Part shown: positions 16,254 through 24,805 of the stretch, piece after piece
Position numbering within the stretch: the stretch's first letter is position 1
Layout of the letters: the number at the start of each line of letters is the position of its first letter
NCBI RefSeq assembly: GCF_003172935.1
Contig: NZ_QGKS01000494.1
Location: forward strand, 1-42,909
Origin: Micromonospora sicca
Lineage (GTDB): Bacteria; Actinomycetota; Actinomycetes; Mycobacteriales; Micromonosporaceae
DNA length: 42,909 nucleotides
Direction: 5' to 3'
The notes under the pieces: model-generated
Told to the model about the DNA's origin: nothing
What the model saw: the letters and a program-made list of their open reading frames with translations, nothing else
Databases searched by the model: none
Made by a program: the position numbers and the translations under genes

Positions 16254-18596
16254 TTGAACACCCGCGACTGGCCGATCCGCGCCAAGTTGACCGCGCTGGT
16301 CATCGGCCCGGTGACCGCGCTGCTGGCGCTCTGGATCTTCGCCACCACGCTGACCTTCGGCCCCGCCCTCGACCTGCTCGCCGCCCGCACCCTCCTCTAC
16401 GACCTCGGCCGCCCCGGCGAGGCCGTCGTCGCCGAGCTGCAACGGGAACGCCGGCTCTCGGTGGTCCAACTCGCCGGCGACACCACGCTGCCCGCCCTGG
16501 CCGAGCAGCGGCTGCGCACCGACCGGGCCGTCGCCGAGCTGCGCCGCCGGGTGGCCGGGGACGACCTGCGCGACGCCGCCGACGACCTGCTCGACACCCG
16601 GCTCGACCAACTGGTCGCCGCGCTGGACGCGCTGCCCGCCGGCCGGGGCTTCATCGACGGCCGGAAGGTGGACCGGTCCGGCGCGGTCGGCCTCTACAGC
16701 GGGATGATCTCCTCGGCCTTCCAGGCGTTCTCCGCCATGGCCATGCTGCCGGACACCGAGCTCAACCGGCAGGCGCTGGCGCTCACCGCGCTCGGCCGCT
16801 CCCGGGAACTGCTCGGCCAGGGCGACGCGCTGCTGGCCGGCGCGCTGACCGCCGGCCGGTTCGCCGAGGGCGAGCACGACCAGCTCGTCCGGACCATCGA
16901 CAACCAGCGGTTCCTGGCCGAGGCCGCAGTGGCCGACCTGCCCGCGCCGGAACGGACCGCGTACCGGCGGCTGACCGAGGGAGAGGCCTTCGTCCGGCTG
17001 AGCGCCCTGCAGGACGCGCTGATCCGCGCCGACGGCCTGCCGCCCCGGCTCGACGTCCGCAGCTGGGAGTCCAGCCAGGCCGCGGTGCAGCAGGGCCTGC
17101 GCGCGTTCGAGCTGAGCGGGGCCGACAAGCTGGCCGAACGCTCGGTGCCGATGGCGATCGGCATCCTGGTCCGGCTGGCCGCCGCCGGGGTGCTCGGTCT
17201 GCTCGCCGTCGTGGTCTGCGTGCTGGTCGCGCTCCGCGTCGGCCGGTCGCTGGCCGGCCGGCTGACCGGCGTCCGTACCGCCGCCCTGGAGATGGCCGAG
17301 CACCGGCTGCCCGACGTGGTCGCCCGGCTGCGCCGCGGCGAGGAGGTCGACGTCGCCCGGGAGGCGCCCGAGCTGGACCACGGCGGCGACGAGATCGGCC
17401 AGGTGGGGCACGCCTTCAACGAGGTGCGCCGGACCGCCGTCCAGGCCGCGGTCGACGAGGTCACCCTGCGCCGGGGCCTCAACGAGGTCTTCCTCAACCT
17501 CGCCCGCCGCAGCCAGGGGCTGGTGCACCGGCAGCTGGCGCTGCTGGACCGGCTGGAGCGGCGCACCGAGGACCCGGACGAGCTGGCCGGCCTCTTCCAG
17601 GTCGACCACCTCGCCGCCCGGCTCCGGCGGCACGCCGAGGACCTGGTCATCCTCGCCGGCGCGGCGCCCGGCCGGGGTTGGCGCAACCCGGTCGCCGCGG
17701 TCGACGTGATCCGCGGCGCGATCTCCGAGGTCGAGTCGTACGACCGGGTGGACGTCGGTGTGGTGCAGCCGGCCGGCGTGCTGGGCCGGGCCGTCGGTGA
17801 CGTGATCCACCTGCTCGCCGAGCTGATCGAGAACGCCACCGTCTTCTCCCCGCCCGGCACTCGGGTCGACGTCTCCGGGCAGGTCGTGCCGAACGGGTAC
17901 GCCGTCGAGATCACCGACCGGGGACTGGGCATGTCCCCGCGGGTCCTCGAGGACGTCAACCGCAAGCTGGCCCGGTCGCCGGAGTTCGACCCGGCCGACA
18001 GCGCCCGGCTCGGCCACTTCGTGGTGAGCCGGCTCGCCGCCCGGCACGGCGTACGGGTCCAGCTCCGGCCGGCCACCCCGGCCGGCACCACGGCGGTGGT
18101 GCTCATCCCGGCCGACCTGGTCACGGACGAGCCGGCCGTGGGACCGGCCGGCCCGGAGGCCGCGGCGGCGACCGGCGACGACCGCCGGATGGCCAAGGTG
18201 ACCCGGCTGAACTCCCTGCCCCGGCCGAGGTCCACCCGGCCCGGCCGGGAACGGCCCGAGTCGGCCACCCCGGTGGTGCCCTTCATCGCCGGCCGCGGCT
18301 CCTCGGTCGAGGTCGCCCCGGACGGCGACGGCCTGCCCCGACGGGTCCGTCGCCGCGGGCCGGCGGCGCGTCCCCGGCCGGCGGTCGCCGACGCCCCGGC
18401 CCACCGACCGCCGGAGGAAGCCCGCCGGACGATGTCCGCGCTCCAGGCCGGCACGGCCCGCGGTCGCCGGGACGGCGCGCGGGCGACCGCGAACCCGGCC
18501 GCGCCGACCGCCGACACCGCTTCCGATCCGGCGGCCGGCGCCGCCCCGCCGACGCCGGCTCCGGAACCGCCTACCGCAACGGAGAGGGACGCCTAG
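16254..18596 (+). CDS. cvnA: Conservon protein CvnA: membrane sensor with histidine-kinase-like ATPase
   Basis: First gene of a conservon, the actinobacterial four-gene module in which a membrane sensor associates with small regulatory proteins near a GTPase. The 780-residue product has a membrane helix at about 22-42, an extracytoplasmic helical nitrate/nitrite-sensing-type domain to about 295, a second helix (about 300-325, AAAGVLGLLAVVVCVLVAL), a HAMP-like linker, a dimerisation segment (FLNLARRSQGLVHRQL), and an HATPase domain with N-box ELIENAT (about 525) and G-box DRGLGMS. A canonical phospho-accepting His box is replaced by DHLAARLRRHAED, as is usual in CvnA. Residues 640-780 are a disordered tail. 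The TTG start follows GGGCGAGG. Its stop shares one base with cvnB. Confidence 0.9.
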   Translation: MNTRDWPIRAKLTALVIGPVTALLALWIFATTLTFGPALDLLAARTLLYDLGRPGEAVVAELQRERRLSVVQLAGDTTLPALAEQRLRTDRAVAELRRRVAGDDLRDAADDLLDTRLDQLVAALDALPAGRGFIDGRKVDRSGAVGLYSGMISSAFQAFSAMAMLPDTELNRQALALTALGRSRELLGQGDALLAGALTAGRFAEGEHDQLVRTIDNQRFLAEAAVADLPAPERTAYRRLTEGEAFVRLSALQDALIRADGLPPRLDVRSWESSQAAVQQGLRAFELSGADKLAERSVPMAIGILVRLAAAGVLGLLAVVVCVLVALRVGRSLAGRLTGVRTAALEMAEHRLPDVVARLRRGEEVDVAREAPELDHGGDEIGQVGHAFNEVRRTAVQAAVDEVTLRRGLNEVFLNLARRSQGLVHRQLALLDRLERRTEDPDELAGLFQVDHLAARLRRHAEDLVILAGAAPGRGWRNPVAAVDVIRGAISEVESYDRVDVGVVQPAGVLGRAVGDVIHLLAELIENATVFSPPGTRVDVSGQVVPNGYAVEITDRGLGMSPRVLEDVNRKLARSPEFDPADSARLGHFVVSRLAARHGVRVQLRPATPAGTTAVVLIPADLVTDEPAVGPAGPEAAAATGDDRRMAKVTRLNSLPRPRSTRPGRERPESATPVVPFIAGRGSSVEVAPDGDGLPRRVRRRGPAARPRPAVADAPAHRPPEEARRTMSALQAGTARGRRDGARATANPAAPTADTASDPAAGAAPPTPAPEPPTATERDA

Positions 18597-19018
18597 TGGT
18601 GCACACGACGAGGCAGAACGTCGATCTCGACTGGTTGCTCGACGAGCTGGTGGGGCGGGTGCCCGCCGCCCGCCAGGCGGTGGTGCTGTCGGCGGACGGG
18701 CTCCTGCTCGGCGCCTCGGCCGAGCTGAGCCGCAGTGACGCCGAACACCTCTGCGCCCTGGCCTCCGGCTTCTCCAGCCTGGCCAAGGGGGCCACCCGGC
18801 ACCTGGCGGGCGGCGCGGTGCGGCAGACCGTGGTGGAGATGGAGTCCGCGTACCTGTTCGTCACCGCCGCCGGGCAGGGCGCCTGCCTGGCGGTGGTCAG
18901 TGACGCCGACGCCGATATCGGCCTGGTGGCGTACGAGATGGCGATGCTGGTCATCCGGGTCGGCGAGAACCTCACCGCCCCGCCCCGGACGGCGTTGGGT
19001 GCGGCCGATGCGGGCTGA
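18596..19018 (+). CDS. cvnB: Conservon protein CvnB, roadblock/LC7 family
   Basis: A 140-residue cytosolic protein of the roadblock/LC7 fold, used in bacteria as a partner or GTPase-activating module for MglA-like GTPases. The domain fills most of the chain, from LDWLLDELVGRVPAARQAVV to the conserved end VAYEMAMLVIRVGENL. The GTG overlaps the cvnA stop (TAGTG), with GGAGAGGG upstream; a second GTG follows immediately. In Streptomyces conservons CvnB binds the sensor and the GTPase; here that is inferred from order and family. Confidence 0.92.
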   Translation: MVHTTRQNVDLDWLLDELVGRVPAARQAVVLSADGLLLGASAELSRSDAEHLCALASGFSSLAKGATRHLAGGAVRQTVVEMESAYLFVTAAGQGACLAVVSDADADIGLVAYEMAMLVIRVGENLTAPPRTALGAADAG

Positions 19019-19397
19019 GTCGCCGGGGCCGCAGCACGAGTGGCTGGACGCCGCCGCGGGTCCGGTGGTCCGCCCGTACACCCTCACCGGCGGCCGGGTC
19101 CGACCCGCGGTCGAGGGCTTCGACCTGGTGGCGTTCGTGCTGGCCGCGCCGACCGCCGATGCCGCCGGGCACCCCGGGCTGCAGCCGGAGCACCGACGGC
19201 TCGTCGAGCTGGCCCGCCGGCCGGTCGCCGTGGCCGACCTCGCCGCGGACCTGGACCTCGCCGTCGGCGTGGTCCGGGTGCTGCTCGGCGACCTCCTCGC
19301 CCGCGGCCTGGTCGCGGTGCACCGGCCGCCGACCGCCGCACACCTGCCCGACGACAACATCCTCAAGGCGGTGGTCAATGGACTCCGTGCGCTATGA
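19008..19397 (+). CDS. cvnC: Conservon protein CvnC, DUF742 family
   Basis: A 129-residue DUF742 protein, the third member of every conservon. Visible marks are the VVRPYTLTGGRVRP segment near residue 20 (typical DUF742 opening) and a winged-helix-like part (PEHRRLVELARRPVAVADLA) that may be a degenerate DNA- or protein-binding helix-turn-helix, ending DDNILKAVVNGLRAL. The ATG lies 11 nt inside cvnB and the 3' end overlaps cvnD by 20 nt, so the four proteins are translationally coupled. The biochemical role is not established for the family. Confidence 0.92.
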   Translation: MRAESPGPQHEWLDAAAGPVVRPYTLTGGRVRPAVEGFDLVAFVLAAPTADAAGHPGLQPEHRRLVELARRPVAVADLAADLDLAVGVVRVLLGDLLARGLVAVHRPPTAAHLPDDNILKAVVNGLRAL

Positions 19398-19980
19398 CCG
19401 GGAGGGGTCCGGTCAGCGGATCCCGTTGGCCCTGAAGATCCTCATCGCGGGTGGCTTCGGGGCCGGCAAGACGACGCTGGTGAGCGCGTTGAGCGAGGTC
19501 CGGCCGCTGCAGACCGAGGAGGTCCTGACCGGGGCCGGCATCGGCACCGACGACGTCTCCGGTGTGGAGCAGAAGTCGACCACCACGGTGGCGATGGACT
19601 TCGGCCGGATCACCATCAACGAGGACCTGCAGGTCTACCTCTTCGGCACCCCCGGCCAGGACCGGTTCTGGTTCCTCTGGGACGAGCTGGCCTTCGGGGC
19701 CCTCGGCGCCGTGGTGCTCGCGGACACCCGTCGGCTGGCCGACTGCTTCCCGTCGATCGACTATTTCGAGCAGCGCGGTATCCCGTTCGTGGTGGGGGTG
19801 AACTGTTTCGACGGGGCCCGCCGGTTCAGCCTGGAGTCGGTGCGCGACGCCCTCGACCTCGACCCGGACGTGCCGCTGGTGCTCTGCGACGTCCGGGACC
19901 GGCAGTCCGGGAAGCTGGTGCTGATCTCGTTGGTCGAGCACGTCGCCCGGCAGCGCGGCGAGCCGGTGCCGGTGGCCTGA
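19378..19980 (+). CDS. cvnD: Conservon GTPase CvnD (MglA/Ras-like)
   Basis: A 200-residue small GTPase. The P-loop is GGFGAGKTT (about 26-34), the switch region holds the TTTVAMDFG segment, and G3 is FGTPGQDR. The G4 position reads NCFD, where classical GTPases have NKxD; this variation is usual for CvnD. The second base specificity segment is DVRDR. It acts in the cytosol or at the membrane with CvnA-C, probably as an output switch. The ATG lies inside cvnC. A weaker hairpin follows the gene. Confidence 0.93.
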   Translation: MDSVRYDREGSGQRIPLALKILIAGGFGAGKTTLVSALSEVRPLQTEEVLTGAGIGTDDVSGVEQKSTTTVAMDFGRITINEDLQVYLFGTPGQDRFWFLWDELAFGALGAVVLADTRRLADCFPSIDYFEQRGIPFVVGVNCFDGARRFSLESVRDALDLDPDVPLVLCDVRDRQSGKLVLISLVEHVARQRGEPVPVA

Positions 19981-20012
19981 CCCGGCGGGCCGCGCCCGGC
20001 CGCCGATTTGGT

Positions 20013-20047
20013 CCCGGGAATCAGGGCTGAACCGCCGGCTTCCCGGG
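20013..20047 (+). terminator. Possible terminator of the conservon
   Basis: CCCGGGAA and TTCCCGGG form an 8-bp stem with a 19-nt loop that contains a further short GCCGGC element. The long loop makes termination uncertain. Confidence 0.35.
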
Positions 20048-20084
20048 AAGCCTCTGGTTGGATCGACGGAGGAAGCGGCGGAAG

Positions 20085-21131
20085 GTGGGCTTGGTGACCG
20101 GGCAGGCGACGATCGTCCACATCGGTGGCTACACGGCGGAGAGCGGCGGCCGGGCGGCCGGGATCGTCGCCGCCCGGCGCGATCCGGCGTCGGGGGAGCT
20201 GACCCCGCTGGGCACCGCCGTGGTCACCGCGTCGCCGTCGTTCCTGGTCCGGCACCCGGCGCTGCCCGTGCTGTACGCGGTCAACGAGCTGGCGGAGGGG
20301 CAGGTCAGCGCGTTCCGCGCCGCCCCGGACGGTGACCTGAGTCCGCTCGGGGTCCAGCCGACCGGGGGCGCCGAACCCTGCCACCTGGCGGTCGCCCCGA
20401 GCGGGCGGCACCTCTTCGTGGCCAACTACGGCGGCGGTAGCGTGGCGGTCTTCCCGCTCGACGCCGACGGCGTGCCGGGGGAGCGCAGCGACCTGGTCCA
20501 CCACGAGGGGCACGGGCCGGACCCGGAGCGGCAGGAGAAGGCGCACTGCCACATGGTCTCGCCGGACCCGGGCGCCGGGCCGCTGCTCGCCGTCGACCTG
20601 GGCACCGACTCGGTCTACCGGTACGACCTCGACGTCGCTTCGGGCCGGCTGGTGCCCCGGGCCCCGCGGCTGCGTACGCCGGCCGGGACCGGGCCCCGGC
20701 ACCTGGCCCGGCACCCCGACGGACGGCGCTGCTGGCTGGTCGGCGAGCTGGCCGCGACGGTCACCGGGTACGACCTCACCGTCGACGGCGCGCTGCACCA
20801 GCGCGAGCGCCTGGACGCCAGCGGGCGGACCGGGTACGTGCAGCCCAGCGAGGTCGCCGTCGGGCCGGACGGCCGCTTCCTCTACGTCGGCAACCGCGGG
20901 GTCGGCACGATCGCGGTCTTCTCGGTGGCCGACGGGTCGCCGCGGCTGGTGGCCGAGGTCGACACCGGCGGGGAGTGGCCCCGGCACTTCGCACTGACCG
21001 GGGAGCACCTCTACGTGGCCGACGAGCGGGCGGACATGATCAGGATCTTCCGGGTGGACCCGGACACCGGGGTGCCGACGGCGGTGGGGGAACCGGTGCC
21101 GGTGGCGAGCCCGACCTGTGTCCGGCCGTAG
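20085..21131 (+). CDS. Lactonase-family seven-bladed beta-propeller protein
   Basis: Resembles 6-phosphogluconolactonase (Pgl, pentose phosphate pathway) and related WD-like lactonases. The chain is built of repeating strands with recurrent motifs such as HPALPVLYAVNE, GRHLFVANYGGGSVAVF, GRFLYVGNRGVGTIAVF and the closing blade EHLYVADERADMIRIF; GPRHLARHPDG and CHMVSPDP carry the conserved His residues. There is no signal peptide. GTG 20085 has GGAGGA 11 nt upstream; GTG 20094 with GGAAGG is equally likely. It stands alone, not beside zwf or other pentose phosphate genes, so the physiological substrate is uncertain. Confidence 0.82.
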   Translation: MGLVTGQATIVHIGGYTAESGGRAAGIVAARRDPASGELTPLGTAVVTASPSFLVRHPALPVLYAVNELAEGQVSAFRAAPDGDLSPLGVQPTGGAEPCHLAVAPSGRHLFVANYGGGSVAVFPLDADGVPGERSDLVHHEGHGPDPERQEKAHCHMVSPDPGAGPLLAVDLGTDSVYRYDLDVASGRLVPRAPRLRTPAGTGPRHLARHPDGRRCWLVGELAATVTGYDLTVDGALHQRERLDASGRTGYVQPSEVAVGPDGRFLYVGNRGVGTIAVFSVADGSPRLVAEVDTGGEWPRHFALTGEHLYVADERADMIRIFRVDPDTGVPTAVGEPVPVASPTCVRP

Positions 21132-21250
21132 TCGGACGCTCACCGAAGCGACTCAACTGACTGTCCGTAGTGGATTTCCGCCACACCGGATGACTGACTG
21201 CTCACTCATGGTTGCGGTTTTGCGATCAACTGTTTCTTCTGCGTAACTTT

Positions 21251-21264
21251 CAACCGAACGGTTG
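21251..21264. promoter_or_regulatory. Palindrome CAACCG-AA-CGGTTG
   Basis: A perfect 6-bp inverted repeat with a 2-bp centre, 28 bp before the VWA gene, in an A/T-rich promoter-like stretch. It shares the CAACCG half-site with the palindrome in front of xylA. The binding protein is unknown. Confidence 0.3.
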
Positions 21265-21291
21265 TGGCAGTAACCCCACGAGATACGCAAG

Positions 21292-23070
21292 ATGGTCACC
21301 GTGTCTGGCCGCCATCGCATGCGTTCAAGCCTTCGTGGGGCAGGTGCCGCCGTTGCGGCAACCGTGCTCGTCGTCGTCGTCGGTTCCTGGTTCGGTTACC
21401 AGCAACTGGCGGGGCCGTCCTGCTCCGGACGGATCCAGCTGTCCGTCGCGGCCGCCCCGGAGATCGAACCCGCCGTCAAGGCGGCCGCCGACCAGTGGGT
21501 CGCCGACGGGGCGGCGGTGGGGGGCACCTGCATCGGCGTGAACGTCTCCTCCTCCGAGCCGGTCGACGTGGCCGCCGCCGTGGCGAGCAAGCACGGCGCG
21601 ACGCTGGCGGGTGTCGGGCAGGCCAGCGGCACGGCGGTCACCCCCGACGTCTGGGTGCCGGACTCCTCCACCTGGCTGCTGCGGCTGAAGAACGGCGGCG
21701 CCACCGCCTTCGCCCCGGCCAACGGCGCCTCGATCGCCCGCAGCCCCGTGGTGGTCGCCATGCCCGAGCCGGTAGCCACCCGGGCCGGCTGGCCGGAGAA
21801 GAAGTTCAAATGGACCGACCTGCTCGCGCAGGTCACCACCGGCAAGTCGCCGCTGCACGCCGGCATCGTGGAGCCGACCCAGGACGCGGCCGGCCTCTCC
21901 GGCCTGCTTTCGCTGACCGCGGCCGCCAGCTCCACCGGCTCCCCGGGGTCGCCGGACGCGCAGGAGGCGATGGTGGGCGCGCTGCGGGCGCTGGCCACCA
22001 ACCGGTCGTCGATAAGGCAGGACCTCCTCGCGCGGTTCCCGCGTTCCTCCGACCCGACCGCGATCGCCAACGGACTGGGCGCCGCTGCGCTCTCCGAAGA
22101 GGACGTCATCGCGTACAACCAGACCAAGCCGCCGATCCAGCTCGCGGCCCTTTACCTCGATCCGCCCCCGATGCCGCTGGACTACCCGTTCGCGGTGCTG
22201 CCGGGTATCGAGCCGGCCAAGGGGTCGGCCGCGAAGGTGCTCTTCGAGGTGCTCACCGCCCCCGGCTTCCGCAACCGGCTGGCCGCGCAGGCGCTGCGCT
22301 CGCCGGACGGCAACTGGGGTGCGGGGTTCAAGGCACCGCAGGGCGCGCCGAGCCCGGCGGGCGGCGGGGCCACCAGCGCGCCGACCGGTCAGGGCGCGGC
22401 GGCCGGCCTGGATCCGGTCGCCATCGCGAAGGCCACCACCACCTGGGCGGCCGCCACCCAGTCCGGCCGCATGCTGGCCGTCGTCGACGTCTCCGGCTCG
22501 ATGAAGAAGCCGGTGGCGACCGCGAACGGCGCCACCCGGGAACAGGTCACCGTGGCCGCGGCCAGCCAGGGCCTGAACCTCTTCGACGACTCCTGGGCGA
22601 TCGGGCTGTGGACGTTCTCCACCGAGCTGGTCGGTTCACAGGACTGGCGACCCGTGGTCCCGATCAAGCCACTGTCGAGCAACCGGGGCGCCCTGGCGCG
22701 GGGGCTGGCCGGGATCAAGCCGTCGAGCGGCGACACCGGCCTCTACGACACCATGCTGGCCGCCTACAAGGAGGTCCAGAAGGAGTGGGAGCCGGGCAAG
22801 GTCAACTCCGTGGTGCTCTTCACTGACGGCCAGAACGACGACAAGAACGGCATCTCCCGGGCGGACCTGCTTCAGCAGCTGAAGAAGATCAAGGACCCGG
22901 AGCAGCCAGTGCGGGTGATCATCATCGGTATCGGTACCGAAGTCAGCAGGTCCGAGCTCGAGACGATCGCGAAGGAGGCCGATGGCGTCGCCTTCGTCGC
23001 CACGGACCCGACCAAGATCGGTGAGATCTTCCTGCAGGCGATCGCGGCCCGCCCGCCCGCGCCCCGCTGA
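21292..23070 (+). CDS. Secreted/anchored solute-binding domain fused to VWA domain
   Basis: A 592-residue protein with an N-terminal membrane helix (about 15-38) serving as signal anchor, a periplasmic-binding-protein type 2 domain (about 45-350) and, after a Gly/Ser/Thr-rich linker, a von Willebrand A domain (about 395-580). The MIDAS metal site is complete in appearance: DVSGS with Asp399, Ser401 and Ser403, a Thr in DTGLYDTM and the Asp in FTDGQNDD. It probably acts outside the membrane as a metal-dependent adhesion or assembly protein; the ligand of the binding domain is unknown. No transporter genes adjoin it. The start is the first in-frame ATG. A very strong terminator follows. Confidence 0.85.
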   Translation: MVTVSGRHRMRSSLRGAGAAVAATVLVVVVGSWFGYQQLAGPSCSGRIQLSVAAAPEIEPAVKAAADQWVADGAAVGGTCIGVNVSSSEPVDVAAAVASKHGATLAGVGQASGTAVTPDVWVPDSSTWLLRLKNGGATAFAPANGASIARSPVVVAMPEPVATRAGWPEKKFKWTDLLAQVTTGKSPLHAGIVEPTQDAAGLSGLLSLTAAASSTGSPGSPDAQEAMVGALRALATNRSSIRQDLLARFPRSSDPTAIANGLGAAALSEEDVIAYNQTKPPIQLAALYLDPPPMPLDYPFAVLPGIEPAKGSAAKVLFEVLTAPGFRNRLAAQALRSPDGNWGAGFKAPQGAPSPAGGGATSAPTGQGAAAGLDPVAIAKATTTWAAATQSGRMLAVVDVSGSMKKPVATANGATREQVTVAAASQGLNLFDDSWAIGLWTFSTELVGSQDWRPVVPIKPLSSNRGALARGLAGIKPSSGDTGLYDTMLAAYKEVQKEWEPGKVNSVVLFTDGQNDDKNGISRADLLQQLKKIKDPEQPVRVIIIGIGTEVSRSELETIAKEADGVAFVATDPTKIGEIFLQAIAARPPAPR

Positions 23071-23086
23071 TCCGCCACTCAGCGAG

Positions 23087-23127
23087 AGGGTTCCGCCGTA
23101 CCGGGAGAACCGGTACGGCGGAACCCT
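23087..23127 (+). terminator. Strong terminator after the VWA gene
   Basis: A perfect 17-bp stem beginning AGGGTTCCGCC and ending GGCGGAACCCT, 7-nt loop GGAGAAC, followed by TCC. It is one of the clearest intrinsic terminators in the window. Confidence 0.85.
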
Positions 23128-23278
23128 TCCCGGCCCACGCGGGCCGGGAAAACTGACGGCAATACGTCCGAAGCAATCGGCGTCCATAGTTATCCAGGCA
23201 AGATGTCGGAGTGCTCCGCCGCCGGTCCCGATCGGGACCGACCGGCCGGAGCCGTCCTGAGCGAAACGGGGAGGGCCG

Positions 23279-24763
23279 GTGACCTCGGCGACACTGTTGA
23301 CCCCCGCCAGGACCCCGTCGCGGCCGAGGGGCGACCGCCCCGGGCCGGCGGCGCGTGCCGACGAGCGGGCCTACATCCGACTCCTGGCGGTGCTGGACAC
23401 CGCCGTTCTGGCGGTGGCCATCCTCGTCGGATACGTCGCTCGCTTCGGCGACGAGGAACCCAGCGGTTCGGAGATCCCGTACGTCGTGGTCGCCCCCGGC
23501 CTGCTGCTGGCCTGGCTGATCTCACTGCGTGTGCTGCGCTGCTACGACGACCGGGTGCTCGGCTACGGGGCCGACGAGTACCGGCGGGTCAGCTCGGCGA
23601 GCCTGCGCCTGGCCGGTGGCATCGCCATCACCGGCTACATCGCCGATGTCGGCGTCTCCCGCGGCTTCCTGGCGATCTCCTTCGCGGTCGGCACGGTCGG
23701 GCTGGAGGTGGCCCGCTTCGCCGCCCGCAAGCGGCTGCACCGCGCCCGCGACCGGGGCACCGGCTGGAGCCGCAAGGTGCTGGTCGTCGGCGACACCGCA
23801 CACGTGCTGGAGCTGGTGCACACCCTGCGCCGGGAGCCGTACGCCGGCTACCACGTGGTCGGGGCGTGCATCCCCGACGCGCTGCTCGCCCCGGTGCCGC
23901 AGCGGCTGGGCGACGTGCCGGTGGTCGGCTCGTTCCGGGGCATCCCCGAGGCGGCCACCGCCATCGGCGCGGACACCGTGGCGGTCACCGCCTCCGGCGA
24001 GCTGACCGCGACCCGGCTGCGCCGGCTCGGCTGGCAGCTCGAGGGGACCGGGGTGGACCTCGTCGTCGCCCCGGCGCTCACCGACGTCGCCGGTCCCCGC
24101 ATCCACACCCGGCCGGTTGCCGGCCTGCCGCTGATCCACGTGGAGGCCCCCGAGTTCCGGGGCGCCCGCAAGCTGGTCAAGGGTCTGGTCGACCGGTCCC
24201 TGTCGTTCGTGGCGCTGACCCTGCTGCTGCCGCTGCTGGTGGTGATCGCGCTGGCCATCAAGCTGGGCAGCCGGGGGCCGGTGCTGTTCCGTCAGACCCG
24301 GGTCGGTCAGGGCGGCGAGGAGTTCGGCGTCTTCAAGTTCCGCACCATGGTGGTGAACGCCGACGCCCTGCTGGCCGAGCTGGCCGCGCGCAACGAGACC
24401 GACGGCCTGATGTTCAAGATGCGCGACGACCCCCGGGTCACCCGGATCGGCCGGCTGCTGCGCAAGTGGTCCCTGGACGAGCTGCCCCAGCTGGTGAACG
24501 TGCTGCTCGGCCAGATGAGCCTGGTCGGCCCGCGCCCGCCGCTGCCCTCCGAGGTGGCCCGGTACGACGGCGACGTGGCCCGGCGGCTGCTGGTGAAGCC
24601 CGGCATGACCGGTCTCTGGCAGGTCAGCGGCCGGTCCGACCTGAGCTGGGAGGACGGCATCCGGCTCGACCTCTACTACGTGGAGAACTGGTCGCTCGCC
24701 GCCGACCTGACCATCCTCTGGAAGACGTTCGGCGCGGTGGTCAACAGCCGCGGCGCGTACTGA
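23279..24763 (+). CDS. Polyprenyl-phosphate sugar-1-phosphate transferase (WcaJ/CpsE-like)
   Basis: A membrane enzyme that starts exopolysaccharide or glycan assembly by moving a sugar-1-phosphate from a nucleotide sugar to undecaprenyl phosphate. Four N-terminal membrane helices (from LAVLDTAVLAVAILVGYVA) are followed by a cytosolic Rossmann-like domain (about 160-290), a re-entrant helix (FVALTLLLPLLVVIALAI) and the catalytic polyprenyl glycosylphosphotransferase domain. That domain carries KFRTM, the DE pair in SLDELPQL, SLVGPRPPLP and KPGMTGLWQVSGRS. Its 494 residues are typical for the bifunctional class. GTG 23279 follows GGGGAGGG. No other polysaccharide genes are near, so the sugar and product are unknown. 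Confidence 0.9.
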   Translation: MTSATLLTPARTPSRPRGDRPGPAARADERAYIRLLAVLDTAVLAVAILVGYVARFGDEEPSGSEIPYVVVAPGLLLAWLISLRVLRCYDDRVLGYGADEYRRVSSASLRLAGGIAITGYIADVGVSRGFLAISFAVGTVGLEVARFAARKRLHRARDRGTGWSRKVLVVGDTAHVLELVHTLRREPYAGYHVVGACIPDALLAPVPQRLGDVPVVGSFRGIPEAATAIGADTVAVTASGELTATRLRRLGWQLEGTGVDLVVAPALTDVAGPRIHTRPVAGLPLIHVEAPEFRGARKLVKGLVDRSLSFVALTLLLPLLVVIALAIKLGSRGPVLFRQTRVGQGGEEFGVFKFRTMVVNADALLAELAARNETDGLMFKMRDDPRVTRIGRLLRKWSLDELPQLVNVLLGQMSLVGPRPPLPSEVARYDGDVARRLLVKPGMTGLWQVSGRSDLSWEDGIRLDLYYVENWSLAADLTILWKTFGAVVNSRGAY

Positions 24764-24769
24764 GCCACG

Positions 24770-24795
24770 GGCCCCGGCGAGTCGACGCCGGGGCC
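24770..24795. terminator. Bidirectional terminator
   Basis: A perfect 10-bp stem GGCCCCGGCG/CGCCGGGGCC with a 6-nt loop between the converging transferase and phosphatase genes. Confidence 0.65.
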
Positions 24796-24805
24796 GGCGC
24801 TCCGG

